NCBI RefSeq assembly: GCF_000429645.1
Contig: NZ_KE386933.1
Location: forward strand, 732,517-796,516
Direction: 5' to 3'
From: Niveispirillum irakense DSM 11586
GTDB taxonomy: Bacteria > Pseudomonadota > Alphaproteobacteria > Azospirillales > Azospirillaceae
Length of the DNA: 64,000 bases
In this document: in pieces, positions 16,868 to 25,870 of the stretch
Numbering within the stretch: position 1 is the first letter of the stretch
How the letters are laid out: each line of letters begins with the position of its first letter
Notes under the pieces: model-generated
What the model was told of the DNA's origin: nothing
The model's database searches: none
Seen by the model: only the letters and a program-made list of their open reading frames with translations
Program-made: the position numbers and the translations under genes

Positions 16868-17665
16868 TCAGAAATCATAGGCCAGTCCCAGGCCGACCAT
16901 GAACTGGTCGGCGCTGCCGTCGCGGGCCACCAGCGGGCTGTCGGCAGCGTCGCCCAGCAGGCGGTGATAACGGGCGATACTGGTGATCATCCAGTTATCG
17001 GTCAGCTTATAGGCACCAAAAGCCGTTAATCCCGCATCCCGCAGGCCGGATTTTGCCTGATAGGGCTGGCGGCCCGACCGGGCGGCCTGGATGTCGGAAA
17101 TACCGAACATCGTCTGCATGTAATTATTGCTGGCCCAGGTCAATGACGGGCCGATGGACAGCATTATCCGTTCTGTCGGTGCGAACCGGTAGCCGCTGGT
17201 CAGGGCCAGGATGGTCCCGTCATGACCATCCCCCAGCACATCGTTGGACAGGGTGGCGGACAGGTTCAGCGGTCCCAGACTATATTGGGCGAACAGATTG
17301 CCCATCGCCATGGCGTTGATATCACCCAGTCCGCGCAAGGCCCTGTTATCATTCTCATCCCGGCCACGGTGATATCCGACGCTGACACCCGCCTGGAAAC
17401 CATCCGCATTCACCAGATTGACGCCCAGTGTGGCGCGGCGGAGGAAGAAAAGATCGCCATATTCGATGTCGATATCGGGAAGAGCCCGCATCTCATAATC
17501 ATCGGAGCCTTCATAGTCGGGCATATAGGCGCCCACCGCGCCCAGGCGCACTGACCACGGGCTTTCTTCCCGCGCCGACCCCGGCTGCTGTGCTGCTGCC
17601 GGTACGGCGAGAAGAACACCCAATGCCACGCCTGCGAACATACGCGGGTAATTTGAGCTGATCAT
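16868..17665 (-). CDS. MipA/OmpV family outer-membrane protein
   Basis: A 265-residue outer-membrane beta barrel. A signal peptide ends at VPAAAQ (about residue 26). The mature part begins with the family block WSVRLGAVGAYMPDYEGSDD, given here as WSVRLGAVGAYMPDYEGS. Amphipathic strands run to a terminal phenylalanine (LGLAYDF), as needed for insertion by the BAM machinery. MipA was described as a scaffold for murein hydrolases, while OmpV relatives act as porins. It is convergent with the deacetylase gene, with a 2-nt gap, and divergent from the M20 gene. Confidence 0.85.
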   Translation of the reverse strand: MISSNYPRMFAGVALGVLLAVPAAAQQPGSAREESPWSVRLGAVGAYMPDYEGSDDYEMRALPDIDIEYGDLFFLRRATLGVNLVNADGFQAGVSVGYHRGRDENDNRALRGLGDINAMAMGNLFAQYSLGPLNLSATLSNDVLGDGHDGTILALTSGYRFAPTERIMLSIGPSLTWASNNYMQTMFGISDIQAARSGRQPYQAKSGLRDAGLTAFGAYKLTDNWMITSIARYHRLLGDAADSPLVARDGSADQFMVGLGLAYDF

Positions 17666-17877
17666 GAAGCGACTTTCTCCCGATTTGGGCGTTGAACATG
17701 CGTTGTGATGGTGAAATGGGGCGTTTTCCTTCTATGGTCGAAGGATCGGCGCCTTTGCCCCCTTTTCCACCAGAGGGTTAACCGATAAGCTGTTCCCCAC
17801 GTGCAAGCCGCGCCCGCAAGCCCGCCCCATTGGACCGAGGAGGCGGACAACGAGAGTGGCGACAGGAGCGAAGGACG

Positions 17878-19059
17878 ATGCCGATTATTAACCGTATTGC
17901 CGAATTTCATGCCGACATGACCGAATGGCGCCGGCACATCCACGAGAACCCGGAAACCGCGTTCGAGGAGTTCAAGACTTCCGAATTCGTCGCCGGAAAA
18001 CTGAAAGAGTTCGGCATCGAGGTGCATCGCGACATTGCCGGTACCGGCGTTGTCGGTGTGCTGCATGGGGAGGGCGGGCCGACCGGTCGCGCCATCGGCC
18101 TGCGTGCCGATATGGACGCCCTGAACATGGAAGAGGCGAACAGCTTTGCCCATGCCAGCAAGGTGCCGGGCAAGATGCATGGCTGCGGCCATGACGGCCA
18201 TACCACCATGTTGCTGGGCGCCGCCCGCTATCTGGCGGAAACGCGCAATTTTGCCGGCACGGTGAATTTCATCTTCCAGCCTGCTGAGGAAGGGGCCGGT
18301 GGCGGCCGCCGCATGGTGGAAGAAGGGCTGTTCACCCGCTTCCCCTGCGACATGGTTTTCGGCATGCATAACTGGCCGGACCTGCCGCCGGGGCAGATCG
18401 TGGTCAAGGAAGGCCCGATCATGGCCGGTGCCGACCAGTTCGAGATCAAGGTGGCGGGCAAGGGCGGCCATGCCGCGCTGCCGCATCATACGATCGACCC
18501 GATCGTCATTGCGGCCCATATCATCACCGCCACACAGACGGTCGTCAGCCGTAATATCAGTCCGATTGAAAGCGGCGTCATTTCCATCACTCAGGTCCAT
18601 GCTGGCAGTGCCTATAACGTCATTCCGGAGGAAGTGATCCTTCGCGGCACCGTTCGTGCCCTCAGCCATGAGGTGCGGGAGCTGCTGGAGAAGCGTCTGC
18701 GCCATATCGTGGAGACTGTGCCGGTCACGTTCGGCAGCACGGCCACCATCAATTACCGGCGCGGTTATCCGCCCACGGTGAACCATGGCGGCGCCCCTCA
18801 TGAACTGGCCACCCAGGTGGCCCGCAAGGTGGCGGGTGAAGATAATGTGCTGAACAATGTCGGCCCCAGCATGGGGGCGGAAGATTTCGCGTTCATGCTG
18901 CAGGAACGGCCCGGCAGCTATGTCTGGGTTGGTCAGGGCGGATCGGAACTGGGGTGCCTGCTGCACAATCCCCGATATGATTTCAATGATGACATCATGC
19001 CGCTGGGCACAAGCTATTGGGCGACGCTGGTAGAGACGGCCTTGCCCAAGGCCGCCTGA
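17878..19059 (+). CDS. M20 family metallo-amidohydrolase (aminoacylase/hippurate hydrolase-like)
   Basis: A 393-residue cytosolic enzyme that removes an acyl group from an N-acyl amino acid or related amide. The start of the M20D domain is typical (WRRHIHENPETAFEEFKTSE, in two parts: WRRHIHENPE, FEEFKTSE). The metal site shows GLRADMDAL and MHGCGHDGHTTMLL, followed by the glutamate pair in FQPAEEGAGG. The lid domain covers about 185-300. AAGGACG precedes the ATG. The next gene begins 3 nt after the stop, so these are probably co-transcribed. The physiological substrate is unknown. Confidence 0.9.
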   Translation: MPIINRIAEFHADMTEWRRHIHENPETAFEEFKTSEFVAGKLKEFGIEVHRDIAGTGVVGVLHGEGGPTGRAIGLRADMDALNMEEANSFAHASKVPGKMHGCGHDGHTTMLLGAARYLAETRNFAGTVNFIFQPAEEGAGGGRRMVEEGLFTRFPCDMVFGMHNWPDLPPGQIVVKEGPIMAGADQFEIKVAGKGGHAALPHHTIDPIVIAAHIITATQTVVSRNISPIESGVISITQVHAGSAYNVIPEEVILRGTVRALSHEVRELLEKRLRHIVETVPVTFGSTATINYRRGYPPTVNHGGAPHELATQVARKVAGEDNVLNNVGPSMGAEDFAFMLQERPGSYVWVGQGGSELGCLLHNPRYDFNDDIMPLGTSYWATLVETALPKAA

Positions 19060-19062
19060 CCG

Positions 19063-19596
19063 ATGCCGGTCTTCCAGACGTCCTGGCGTCGCGTCGCCCC
19101 CGCCGCTCCCGCTTTGGTGGCCCTGCTGGCATTCTCATGCCTGCCGGGCTGCGGCGGGGGCACCACGGCCTGGCTGGCGGGGGAAAGCGGGATTTCTTCC
19201 CCCTTGAGTGGTGATGGCCCGCAGCCATTGGTTGGTCGCGCGCAATGGCTGGGGGAAACCAGCCGGGCGCAGGCCCAGTCCTTCCTGGTCGCAAGGACAG
19301 AGGATGAATGGGCGGCGCTGTGGGATCTGGCGGGGCGGCCCGCCCCCGGTAAGCTGCCCGACGGCCTGATGGCGCTGGGCATCTTCCTGGGGACCCGCAC
19401 CAGCACGGGCTATTCGGTCGATGTTATCCGGCTGCGGGCAGAACGCGACATGGGCCAGCGCGACCGGATGGTGGTCGAATTCCGGGAAAAATCCCCGGCG
19501 GAGGGCCAGATTACGGCCCAAATGCTTACATCCCCCTATGCCATCATCATGGTGGACCGAAGCGACGCCAACGTACGCTATAATCGCCTGCCCTGA
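19063..19596 (+). CDS. Putative lipoprotein with PrcB-like C-terminal domain
   Basis: A 177-residue exported protein. The hydrophobic N-terminus ends in a lipobox (CLPGC, modified Cys near residue 30). After a short linker, the fold has a W-x-x-LW start (EWAALWDLAG) and the block ALGIFLGTRTSTGYSVDVIRL (as parts: ALGIFLGTRTSTGYS and VDVIRL). That block is the hallmark of the PrcB C-terminal domain, found in partners of Prc/CtpA-type proteases. The link to the CtpA encoded at 14049 is inference only. It sits between the M20 gene and the TPP enzyme gene. Confidence 0.65.
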   Translation: MPVFQTSWRRVAPAAPALVALLAFSCLPGCGGGTTAWLAGESGISSPLSGDGPQPLVGRAQWLGETSRAQAQSFLVARTEDEWAALWDLAGRPAPGKLPDGLMALGIFLGTRTSTGYSVDVIRLRAERDMGQRDRMVVEFREKSPAEGQITAQMLTSPYAIIMVDRSDANVRYNRLP

Positions 19597-19626
19597 AGGG
19601 CCGGGCCGTTTGGGAGGAGATTGCCT

Positions 19627-21333
19627 TTGACTGTCACCGCAACGACCCGCGGCGGCGGGCGTATCCTTGTTGATGCCCTTCTGGCCAATGGTGCTGATCT
19701 CGCCTTCTGTGTGGCGGGTGAAAGCTATCTGGAAGTGCTGGACGCCGCGACCGACCGACCCGACCTTCGCCTGATCACCTGCCGGCAGGAAGGTGGTGCC
19801 GCCTTCATGGCGGAAGCCTATGGCAAGCTGACCGGTCGTCCCGGTATCTGCATGGTCACGCGCGGACCGGGGGCGTGTAATGCCGCCATTGGCGTGCATA
19901 CAGCGGCTCAGGATAGCAGCCCCATGATCATGCTGGTGGGGCAGGTGGCCCGCCATCAACTGGACCGGGAAGCCTTCCAGGAAATCGATTTCCGCCAGAT
20001 GTTCGGCCCGGTGGCCAAGTGGGTGGCGCAGATCGACCGCGCTGACCGTATCCCTGAATATATCGCCCGCGCCTTCCAGACGGCGACCAGCGGTCGTCCC
20101 GGCCCGGTCGTGCTGGCCCTGCCGGAGGATATGCTGCGGGAAACGGCGACGGTTCCCGATATCGTCGCCACGAAGGCGGAAGCCTATCTGCCGGAACCGG
20201 CGGGCATCAACCGGCTGGCCGCCATGGTCGCGGCATCATCCCGCCCGCTGGCCATCATTGGCGGCGCTGTATGGGATGATGAGGCTTGCGGCGACCTGCT
20301 GCGGTTCCTGGAGGCGTGGCGGATACCGGCGGCCTGTTCCTTCCGCCGGCAGGATCTGGTGGATAATGACAGCCCGGCCTTTATCGGTGATCTGGGCACG
20401 GGCGTGGCGCCGTCCCTGGTGGAGCGGGTGCGCAATGCCGATCTGATCCTGGCCATCGGTACGCGGCTGGGGGAAATCCCGACCCAGGGCTATAGCCTGC
20501 TGGTCCCGCCGAAATTATCAGTGCCGCTGATCCATATCCATGCCGATATGGCGGAACTGGGCCGGGTCTATCAGCCCGATCTGGCGATCCCGGCCAGCCT
20601 GCCGGCTGCCGCCCGTGCGCTGGCGGCCCTGGTCCCGCCATCAACTTGCGCCTGGGCGGATTGGGCGGAAGCCTGCCGGGCTGATTATCTGGCCTGGCAA
20701 TGTCCCTCGCCTTATGACGGGGCGCTGGATCTGGGGGCGATCTTCACCTGGCTGCGTGACCGGCTGCCCGATGATGCCATCATCACCAACGATGCCGGTA
20801 ATTTCTCCGGCTGGGGCCACCGCTTCCTGCGTTATGGCCGGCCAGGACGGCAACTGGCGCCGGTCAATGGCGCCATGGGCTATGCCTTCCCGGCGGCACT
20901 GGCGGCCAAACTGACCTTCCCGGATCGTCTGTGCCTGTCCATGTCGGGTGATGGCGGTTTCCTGATGACGGGACAGGAACTGGCCAGCGCCATCCATGCC
21001 GGGGCGGCCCCGGTGGCACTGATCTTCAATAATGGCATGTACGGCACCATCCGCATGCACCAGGAACAGCGCTTTCCTGAACGGGTCAGCGCCACCAGCC
21101 TGACCAACCCGGATTTCGCGGCCCTGGCCCAGGCCTATGGGGCGTTCGGTGTCGTGGTTGAACGCACGGCTGATTTCGCGCCCGCGTTTGAGGCGGCACT
21201 GGCGTCAGGCAAGCCGGCGGTGATTGAGCTGCGCATGGACCCGGAGGTCATCACCACCCGCACTTCCTTGTCGGCGATGCGGGCCGCTGCCCTGGCCCGG
21301 CAGGCAAAACAGCGAAATGAAGAAGGGGAGTGA
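19627..21333 (+). CDS. Thiamine-pyrophosphate enzyme of the acetolactate synthase-like family
   Basis: A 568-residue three-domain TPP enzyme. The PYR domain has the catalytic Glu in CRQEGGAAFMAEAYG (residues about 55-70). A central FAD/NAD-like domain follows (about 190-330). The PP domain binds TPP-Mg through GDGGFLMTGQEL to FNN (about 440-470). The small subunit IlvH is not encoded nearby, so this is probably not housekeeping acetolactate synthase but a decarboxylase or ligase of unknown 2-keto-acid specificity. The start is probably the TTG at 19627, which is 9 nt from GGGAGG (19612-19617). A TTG at 19621 is too close. Confidence 0.85.
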   Translation: MTVTATTRGGGRILVDALLANGADLAFCVAGESYLEVLDAATDRPDLRLITCRQEGGAAFMAEAYGKLTGRPGICMVTRGPGACNAAIGVHTAAQDSSPMIMLVGQVARHQLDREAFQEIDFRQMFGPVAKWVAQIDRADRIPEYIARAFQTATSGRPGPVVLALPEDMLRETATVPDIVATKAEAYLPEPAGINRLAAMVAASSRPLAIIGGAVWDDEACGDLLRFLEAWRIPAACSFRRQDLVDNDSPAFIGDLGTGVAPSLVERVRNADLILAIGTRLGEIPTQGYSLLVPPKLSVPLIHIHADMAELGRVYQPDLAIPASLPAAARALAALVPPSTCAWADWAEACRADYLAWQCPSPYDGALDLGAIFTWLRDRLPDDAIITNDAGNFSGWGHRFLRYGRPGRQLAPVNGAMGYAFPAALAAKLTFPDRLCLSMSGDGGFLMTGQELASAIHAGAAPVALIFNNGMYGTIRMHQEQRFPERVSATSLTNPDFAALAQAYGAFGVVVERTADFAPAFEAALASGKPAVIELRMDPEVITTRTSLSAMRAAALARQAKQRNEEGE

Positions 21334-21351
21334 CGGTCGCCGTCACTCCCC
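21325..21351 (+). terminator. Stem-loop spanning the TPP-enzyme stop codon
   Basis: GGGGAGTGACGG (21325-21336) and CCGTCACTCCCC (21340-21351) form a perfect 12-bp stem with a 3-nt loop. The stop codon TGA (21331-21333) lies in the 5' arm. No T-run follows. Confidence 0.5.
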
Positions 21352-21376
21352 CTGATTCAATCTGATGAGAGTTGGC

Positions 21377-21413
21377 TTTTTGGTTGGCTGTTAACTGAAC
21401 AGCCAACCAAAAA
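21377..21413 (-). terminator. Stem-loop spanning the stop codon of the 103-aa gene
   Basis: TTTTTGGTTGGCTGTT (21377-21392) and AACAGCCAACCAAAAA (21398-21413) are a perfect 16-bp inverted repeat with a 5-nt loop. It includes the last codons and the stop of the minus-strand gene. It has T/A-rich outer ends, but no T-run after the stem. Confidence 0.55.
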
Positions 21414-21702
21414 GGCCCTTGGATTTCTTCGGTGCCGGCTTGGCGGCGGCGGGTTTGGCAACCGGCTTCTTGCCCTGGATATATTCCAGGCGGAACCGTT
21501 CCAGATCCTCCTTACGGCCGAACTTGAACAGGACCAGCAATATCTGCGCGCGCAGGCCGGTATCGACGCTCATCTCCTCCTGCATCCCGACAAATTCCAG
21601 CGCCCACAGGCCCTTCACATTGTCGCGGATCCAGTCTTCCGCCTTGTCCATGTCACCGCGATTTTTGAATTTCACGGTGGTTTCAAACGCGTAGCCGACC
21701 AT
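21391..21702 (-). CDS. Hypothetical protein, 103 aa
   Basis: I do not recognise the family. The N-terminal 70 residues look like a compact alpha/beta domain (YAFETTVKFKNRGDMDKAEDW, in short FETTVKFKNR...AEDWIRDNV), and they are followed by a Lys/Ala/Pro-rich linker and an aromatic tail GLFGWLFS. The tail could be a short membrane-binding helix. The next gene upstream on the same strand ends 12 nt before its ATG, so the two probably form an operon. The last codons lie inside a 16-bp inverted repeat. Confidence 0.65.
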   Translation of the reverse strand: MVGYAFETTVKFKNRGDMDKAEDWIRDNVKGLWALEFVGMQEEMSVDTGLRAQILLVLFKFGRKEDLERFRLEYIQGKKPVAKPAAAKPAPKKSKGLFGWLFS

Positions 21703-21714
21703 GGCGTTCTGTCC

Positions 21715-21993
21715 TCAATCCGCGAGATGGGAGAACAGGACGATCAGAACGATAGCGATGATCACGGCCATGACCGGATTGTTGCGCAGCCAGTTCAGCA
21801 CATTGTCGGTCACGGATATATTGTCCGCTGGCGCTGTGGCGGCCGCAGCGGGAGTGGTAGCGGACAATTGGGCTTCCAGTGCCGCGACACGGGCTTCCAG
21901 AAGTTCCAGTCGGGAGGGTTGATCTGTTGCAGCAACCGGATCGACCGCCGGGGGCAGGGGCGGCGGCTGGGGGGTGTTTTCAATATCGCTCAT
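21715..21993 (-). CDS. Small tail-anchored membrane protein, hypothetical
   Basis: A 92-residue protein of unknown function. It has a Pro-rich N-terminus (about residues 8-20), a heptad-like coiled coil (SRLELLEARVAALEAQL, about 30-46), an Ala/Pro linker and one C-terminal membrane helix (PVMAVIIAIVLIVLFSH). That layout fits a tail-anchored oligomeric inner-membrane protein. The ATG at 21993 is used; a TTG nine bases upstream is possible. It is divergent from the esterase-like lipoprotein gene and followed by the 103-aa gene. Confidence 0.65.
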   Translation of the reverse strand: MSDIENTPQPPPLPPAVDPVAATDQPSRLELLEARVAALEAQLSATTPAAAATAPADNISVTDNVLNWLRNNPVMAVIIAIVLIVLFSHLAD

Positions 21994-22038
21994 GATCGGC
22001 AAGGCCTGATTAGCTGTGGAAAGACATGTTCCTTGCGC

Positions 22039-22057
22039 GGGATAATAGCGTTATCCC
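22039..22057. promoter_or_regulatory. Palindrome in the divergent promoter region
   Basis: GGGATAA (22039-22045) and TTATCCC (22051-22057) form a perfect 7-bp inverted repeat with a 5-nt spacer. It lies between the minus-strand small membrane protein gene and the plus-strand lipoprotein gene. It may be an operator. Confidence 0.35.
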
Positions 22058-22115
22058 CTTGTTCCAGGGAAGAACAACCCGCCCTTCCATATTATTTGCA
22101 TAAACCGGAAGAAAT

Positions 22116-23117
22116 ATGCGTCGTTCCATTCGCCTTGCTTTTACCGCCCTGGTTTTGCCGGCGGCCCTGGCCCTGACGGCCTGTGCCGGTGCTCATGGCG
22201 ACAATATCCCGGCATCCGTCTCTATCCCGCTGGCGGAAACGGAAAGCCCCATGCTGAAGTTGGGGGAACTGATCTATCGCGGGGGGCTTCACCTCCGGGA
22301 TCAGAATACGGAATTTGGCGGGCTTTCATCCCTGCGCGTCAGCCCCGATGGCAGCCAGTTTGTAGCGATCAGCGATAGAGGCAGCCGGGTGGCTGGTCGC
22401 CTGCATTGTGACCCGCACGGCGCCTTGTCGGCGGCGGACGGCTTTACCATCGGACCGCTTCTGGATGTCGATGGCGGGGCGGTAGGTTTTGGCAAGAATG
22501 ACAGTGAAGGGCTGGCCATCATCGGTGACTGGCCGGGTGAGGGCTGGGTCGTCTCTTTTGAACGGGACCACCGGCTGCTGCGCTATCCATCGGCCCTGAC
22601 TGGAGTGGTGCCGCAGCGTCTGGAGGGGCCAGCCGGGCTGGCGGATCTGGATTTCAATAGCGGGATTGAAACCCTGCTGACCCTGGATGATGGCCGGCTT
22701 TTCATGCTGGCCGAAGGCGGGGACGATGCGGGGCGCCATCAGGGCTGGGTTGGCCGGTCGGGGGCGTGGCAGCACTTCACCTATCAGGGGCTACCGCCTT
22801 TCCTGCCTGTGGATGCGGCGCGGTTGCCGGATGGGGGCGTGCTGGTGCTGGAACGTCGGGTCGGCCTGTTGGGCGGCTGGGGTAACCGCATCGTTCATAT
22901 TGAAGCGGCTTCCCTGAAGGCTGGGGCCATTGATGGCGGCATGCTGGAAGGCCGGGAGATCGCCCGGCTGAACCCACCGGTGAATGTCGATAATTTTGAG
23001 GGGATCGATGTGCGCCGGGCGGCGGATGGGCGGCTGCTGGTCTATATCCTGTCGGATAATAATTTTTTGTTCCTGCAGCGCACCTTGATGATGATGTTTG
23101 AATGGCCGGGAAAATGA
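22116..23117 (+). CDS. Esterase-like activity of phytase family lipoprotein
   Basis: A 333-residue exported protein. The signal ends with the lipobox LTAC, with the modified Cys at residue 23. The rest is a beta-propeller-like fold of the PF13449 type, with the characteristic blocks FGGLSSLRVSPDG and FVAISDRGSRVAGRL early on, ENDSEGLA-like (KNDSEGLAII) in the middle, and NFEGIDVRRAADGRLLVYILSDNN (as NFEGIDV and LVYILSDNN) near the end. The family is named after esterase-like phytases, but most members have no proven substrate. It is convergent with the TonB receptor gene and separated from it by a stem-loop. Confidence 0.78.
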   Translation: MRRSIRLAFTALVLPAALALTACAGAHGDNIPASVSIPLAETESPMLKLGELIYRGGLHLRDQNTEFGGLSSLRVSPDGSQFVAISDRGSRVAGRLHCDPHGALSAADGFTIGPLLDVDGGAVGFGKNDSEGLAIIGDWPGEGWVVSFERDHRLLRYPSALTGVVPQRLEGPAGLADLDFNSGIETLLTLDDGRLFMLAEGGDDAGRHQGWVGRSGAWQHFTYQGLPPFLPVDAARLPDGGVLVLERRVGLLGGWGNRIVHIEAASLKAGAIDGGMLEGREIARLNPPVNVDNFEGIDVRRAADGRLLVYILSDNNFLFLQRTLMMMFEWPGK

Positions 23118-23145
23118 ATTGTGGCGGGGGAGACCCCGCCACAAT
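23118..23145. terminator. Bidirectional stem-loop between convergent genes
   Basis: ATTGTGGCGGGG (23118-23129) and CCCCGCCACAAT (23134-23145) form a perfect 12-bp stem with a 4-nt loop, directly after the lipoprotein stop. On the minus strand it is followed by TCATTTT. Confidence 0.6.
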
Positions 23146-23153
23146 CACGCCGG

Positions 23154-25328
23154 TCAGAACCGCACGGTGCCGGATAACACCCACTGGCGCGGGGCCTGCG
23201 GGTAGTAGGCGTAGGGGCCGTCATTATTGGAAATGACGGTATTCACCTCCCGGTCGAACAGGTTGCGCCCGGTCAGGGTCATTTCCAGACTGTCGATCGG
23301 CGCCCAGGTGATGGCGGCATTGACCAGGGCATAGCCGCCGGCCCGCCTTGTATTGGCGCCATCATAGGCGTAATCGCCGGAAATATCGGCCCAGCCGCGG
23401 ACGGTCACAGCCGGTTCCGCCCAGTTCTGGCTGATTTCCACCCGTCCGGCATGGCGCGGCACGCCCGCCACATCCTTGCCGGTAAAGTCGAAGGGCCGGT
23501 TGGTATCCGGTTCCAGGAAGGCGTTTTCCGTCCAGACCGCATCCGTGTAACCATAGCTGACGGCCAGGGCCAAGCCAGGGTTCATGTCACGCAGATCGGC
23601 CTGGGCTTCCACCTCCACCCCGCGGGAGCGCTGACGTCCGGAATTGATGGTCCGGGCGGACGCGCCGACGGGCAGAAGCTGGAGCAGATCGCTGCGCTTC
23701 AACTGATAAACAGCCACGGTGCCGGTCAGCCGGCCATCCAGCGCATCGGCCTTCAGGCCGGCTTCGATATTTTTCGACAGTTCCGGGGCCAGGCTGGTGT
23801 CCCGGTTGCGGAAGGACCAGAGCGGACCGAAGCCGGGGCTGAACCCTTCACCATAGGTCGTGTAGGCGGTGACATGATCATCCACCTGCCAGCGGACGGA
23901 CAGTTTCGGGCTGATCCGGCTGTCACTATCCTTGACCAGCACTTCCGGATCGGGACCGTAACCGGTGCCCGACGGGCCGTAGAACACCCGGCGCTTGAAC
24001 CGGTCGTACCGCGCACCGGCTGTCAGGGTAAGGGCCTGCCAGTTGAAATCCGCCTGGACAAAGCCGGCCTGCGTTTCATTGCGGGCATGGGCATCCATCA
24101 GGCGGCTGGAAAGCCATTCATCCTGGTTGAGATAGGCGCCGGTCGCCGCGTCGCGGCGGCGGATATAGAAAAGCGGGCCGAAATCGAACTCGCCATTCCA
24201 GGTTTCAATATGGTTGGCGTTGATCCGCTCGGCAGACGCACCGGCGATCACGCGCCAATGATCGTCGATCGTCCAATCGACCTGCTGTTCCAGGAAATAG
24301 GTGTCCGTATCACCATCAACCCGGAAACCGCTGAAATCCACGGTCCCGGCCGCCGGGTCAAAGCGCTGGAAGGCACCCTGGACGGCGCGCGTGTCGGCGT
24401 GGCGGTAATGCAGGCGGGTGGTGGCAGTCACGCTGTCGCTGATATCGGCATCCAGCAGGGCGGTGCTGGTCCACATGCGCTTGTAGAAACCGGCACCGTC
24501 ATTGTTCCAGTTGCCCTTGCGGCCGCCCGGCAGTTCCACGGGGACGCCATGGATATCGGTCGGCAACTCGCCGGCCAGATCCTGCTTGGTGTTCACATAG
24601 GTGCCGGTCAGGTTCAGGCGCAGCCGTTCATTCAGGTCGAGGCGCTGTTTGACGAACAGGTTTTCCTCGTTCCGGTCGGTGCGATCACGCCAGCCGTCGG
24701 CGCGCTGCAACTCCGCTGAAATCAGCAGCGCGCTGGCATCGCCGGTGGGGCGCTGGATCATGGCGGCCGCCTGACGCCAGCCATGGGAGCCGATGCCGGC
24801 CTGGGCGGCGGTCTGCGGCTCATCCGTCACCGGGCGGGTGATGTAATTGATGGTGCCGGCAATGGCACCCCGGCCATACAGGGCGGAGGTGGGGCCGCGC
24901 ACCACTTCCACCTGGCCGACAACGCCGAAGGGAAGCTGTTCCATGTCGCCTTCGTCATCACCGGTGACGAAGGGCACGCCATCCATCAACACGACGATGG
25001 TGTCGTTATGGATGCGGTTGGGCACGCCCCGGATGCTGATATCCGTGTAGGTGCCCTGGTCATTGGTGCGGACATTGATGCCGGGAAGGCCGCGAAGTTC
25101 CTCCCCGATGAAGCGCGTGGCTTTTTCTTCAAAATCGGCACGGTCCACACGGGAGACCGAGGCCGGGATATCACGCAGCGCCGTGGCGCGGCGGGTGGCG
25201 GTAACGACGATTTCGTCGAGGGGGGACGCTGTGTTCGTCTCCTGCGCCTGGCCCGGAAGGGCTGTGCCCTGAAGGGCCAGAAAGGCCGTTGCGGACACAA
25301 TGCGGGCGTAAAGGCGGGGTTTGTTCAT
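23154..25328 (-). CDS. TonB-dependent outer-membrane receptor
   Basis: A 724-residue receptor. The signal peptide covers about 28 residues (ending GQAQ). The TonB box DEIVVTATRR lies near residue 38. The plug domain runs to about 165 and includes LRGLPGINVR, VLMDGVPF and VEVVRGPTSALYGRGA. A 22-strand barrel then ends in the terminal Phe (WVLSGTVRF). Such receptors take up siderophores, vitamins or glycans using energy from TonB. There is no N-terminal signalling domain and no sigma/anti-sigma pair nearby. The ligand cannot be told from sequence. Confidence 0.93.
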   Translation of the reverse strand: MNKPRLYARIVSATAFLALQGTALPGQAQETNTASPLDEIVVTATRRATALRDIPASVSRVDRADFEEKATRFIGEELRGLPGINVRTNDQGTYTDISIRGVPNRIHNDTIVVLMDGVPFVTGDDEGDMEQLPFGVVGQVEVVRGPTSALYGRGAIAGTINYITRPVTDEPQTAAQAGIGSHGWRQAAAMIQRPTGDASALLISAELQRADGWRDRTDRNEENLFVKQRLDLNERLRLNLTGTYVNTKQDLAGELPTDIHGVPVELPGGRKGNWNNDGAGFYKRMWTSTALLDADISDSVTATTRLHYRHADTRAVQGAFQRFDPAAGTVDFSGFRVDGDTDTYFLEQQVDWTIDDHWRVIAGASAERINANHIETWNGEFDFGPLFYIRRRDAATGAYLNQDEWLSSRLMDAHARNETQAGFVQADFNWQALTLTAGARYDRFKRRVFYGPSGTGYGPDPEVLVKDSDSRISPKLSVRWQVDDHVTAYTTYGEGFSPGFGPLWSFRNRDTSLAPELSKNIEAGLKADALDGRLTGTVAVYQLKRSDLLQLLPVGASARTINSGRQRSRGVEVEAQADLRDMNPGLALAVSYGYTDAVWTENAFLEPDTNRPFDFTGKDVAGVPRHAGRVEISQNWAEPAVTVRGWADISGDYAYDGANTRRAGGYALVNAAITWAPIDSLEMTLTGRNLFDREVNTVISNNDGPYAYYPQAPRQWVLSGTVRF

Positions 25329-25449
25329 GTTGCGGAACCAATGTACGGGGTTCGATCTGGGTTCCGCGCCTCAATCGACGAAAATATCCCGCAGTGCAAG
25401 CACGGCGCAGCCTCCGGATGGCAGCCCTGCGCCGTGCACGGGCGCGTGG

Positions 25450-25788
25450 TCAGCCTTTTTCCTGATCCTGGAACGGGTTGCTGCCATCGCGGCTTTCCAC
25501 TTCCACCACCCACAGATCGGGGTCGCGCTTCACATGACGTTCGATGAAGGCGGTGGCTTCCTGTTCATCCACCTGTGCGCCATTGGCGCCGGGCACCCAG
25601 CCCAGCCGGCCCGACAGGTCGCGCCCCTGGGTGAAAAGGCGGCTGCCCTGGAAGGGTATTGTCACCTTCAGCAGGATCAAGCCTCCCTCCCGGTCGCCCT
25701 TGCGCAGCACATAGGCCGGCACGCCCTCGGCACTGCAGCGCCAGAGATGGCTTTGGATGTAAAGATGGGTCGGCAAACGGTCTTCCAT
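25450..25788 (-). CDS. DUF1491 family protein
   Basis: A 112-residue protein typical of alphaproteobacteria. The N-terminus MEDRLPTHLYIQSHLWRC and the block AYVLRKGDREGGLILLKV match the DUF1491 pattern, as does the C-terminal FIERHVKRDPDLWVVEVESRD block (shortened: RHVKRDPDLWVVEVES). The function is unknown. It starts at 25788, is divergent from surE with an 82-nt gap, and has no membrane segment. The frame is open upstream across surE, but that part is antisense. Confidence 0.8.
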   Translation of the reverse strand: MEDRLPTHLYIQSHLWRCSAEGVPAYVLRKGDREGGLILLKVTIPFQGSRLFTQGRDLSGRLGWVPGANGAQVDEQEATAFIERHVKRDPDLWVVEVESRDGSNPFQDQEKG

Positions 25789-25870
25789 GCCGGTCCTTCC
25801 GGGACTATCAATTTCAAACGCCCGTTCCATTGGGAAAGGGCAGATCAACCAACACCAGACGGACCGGCCG

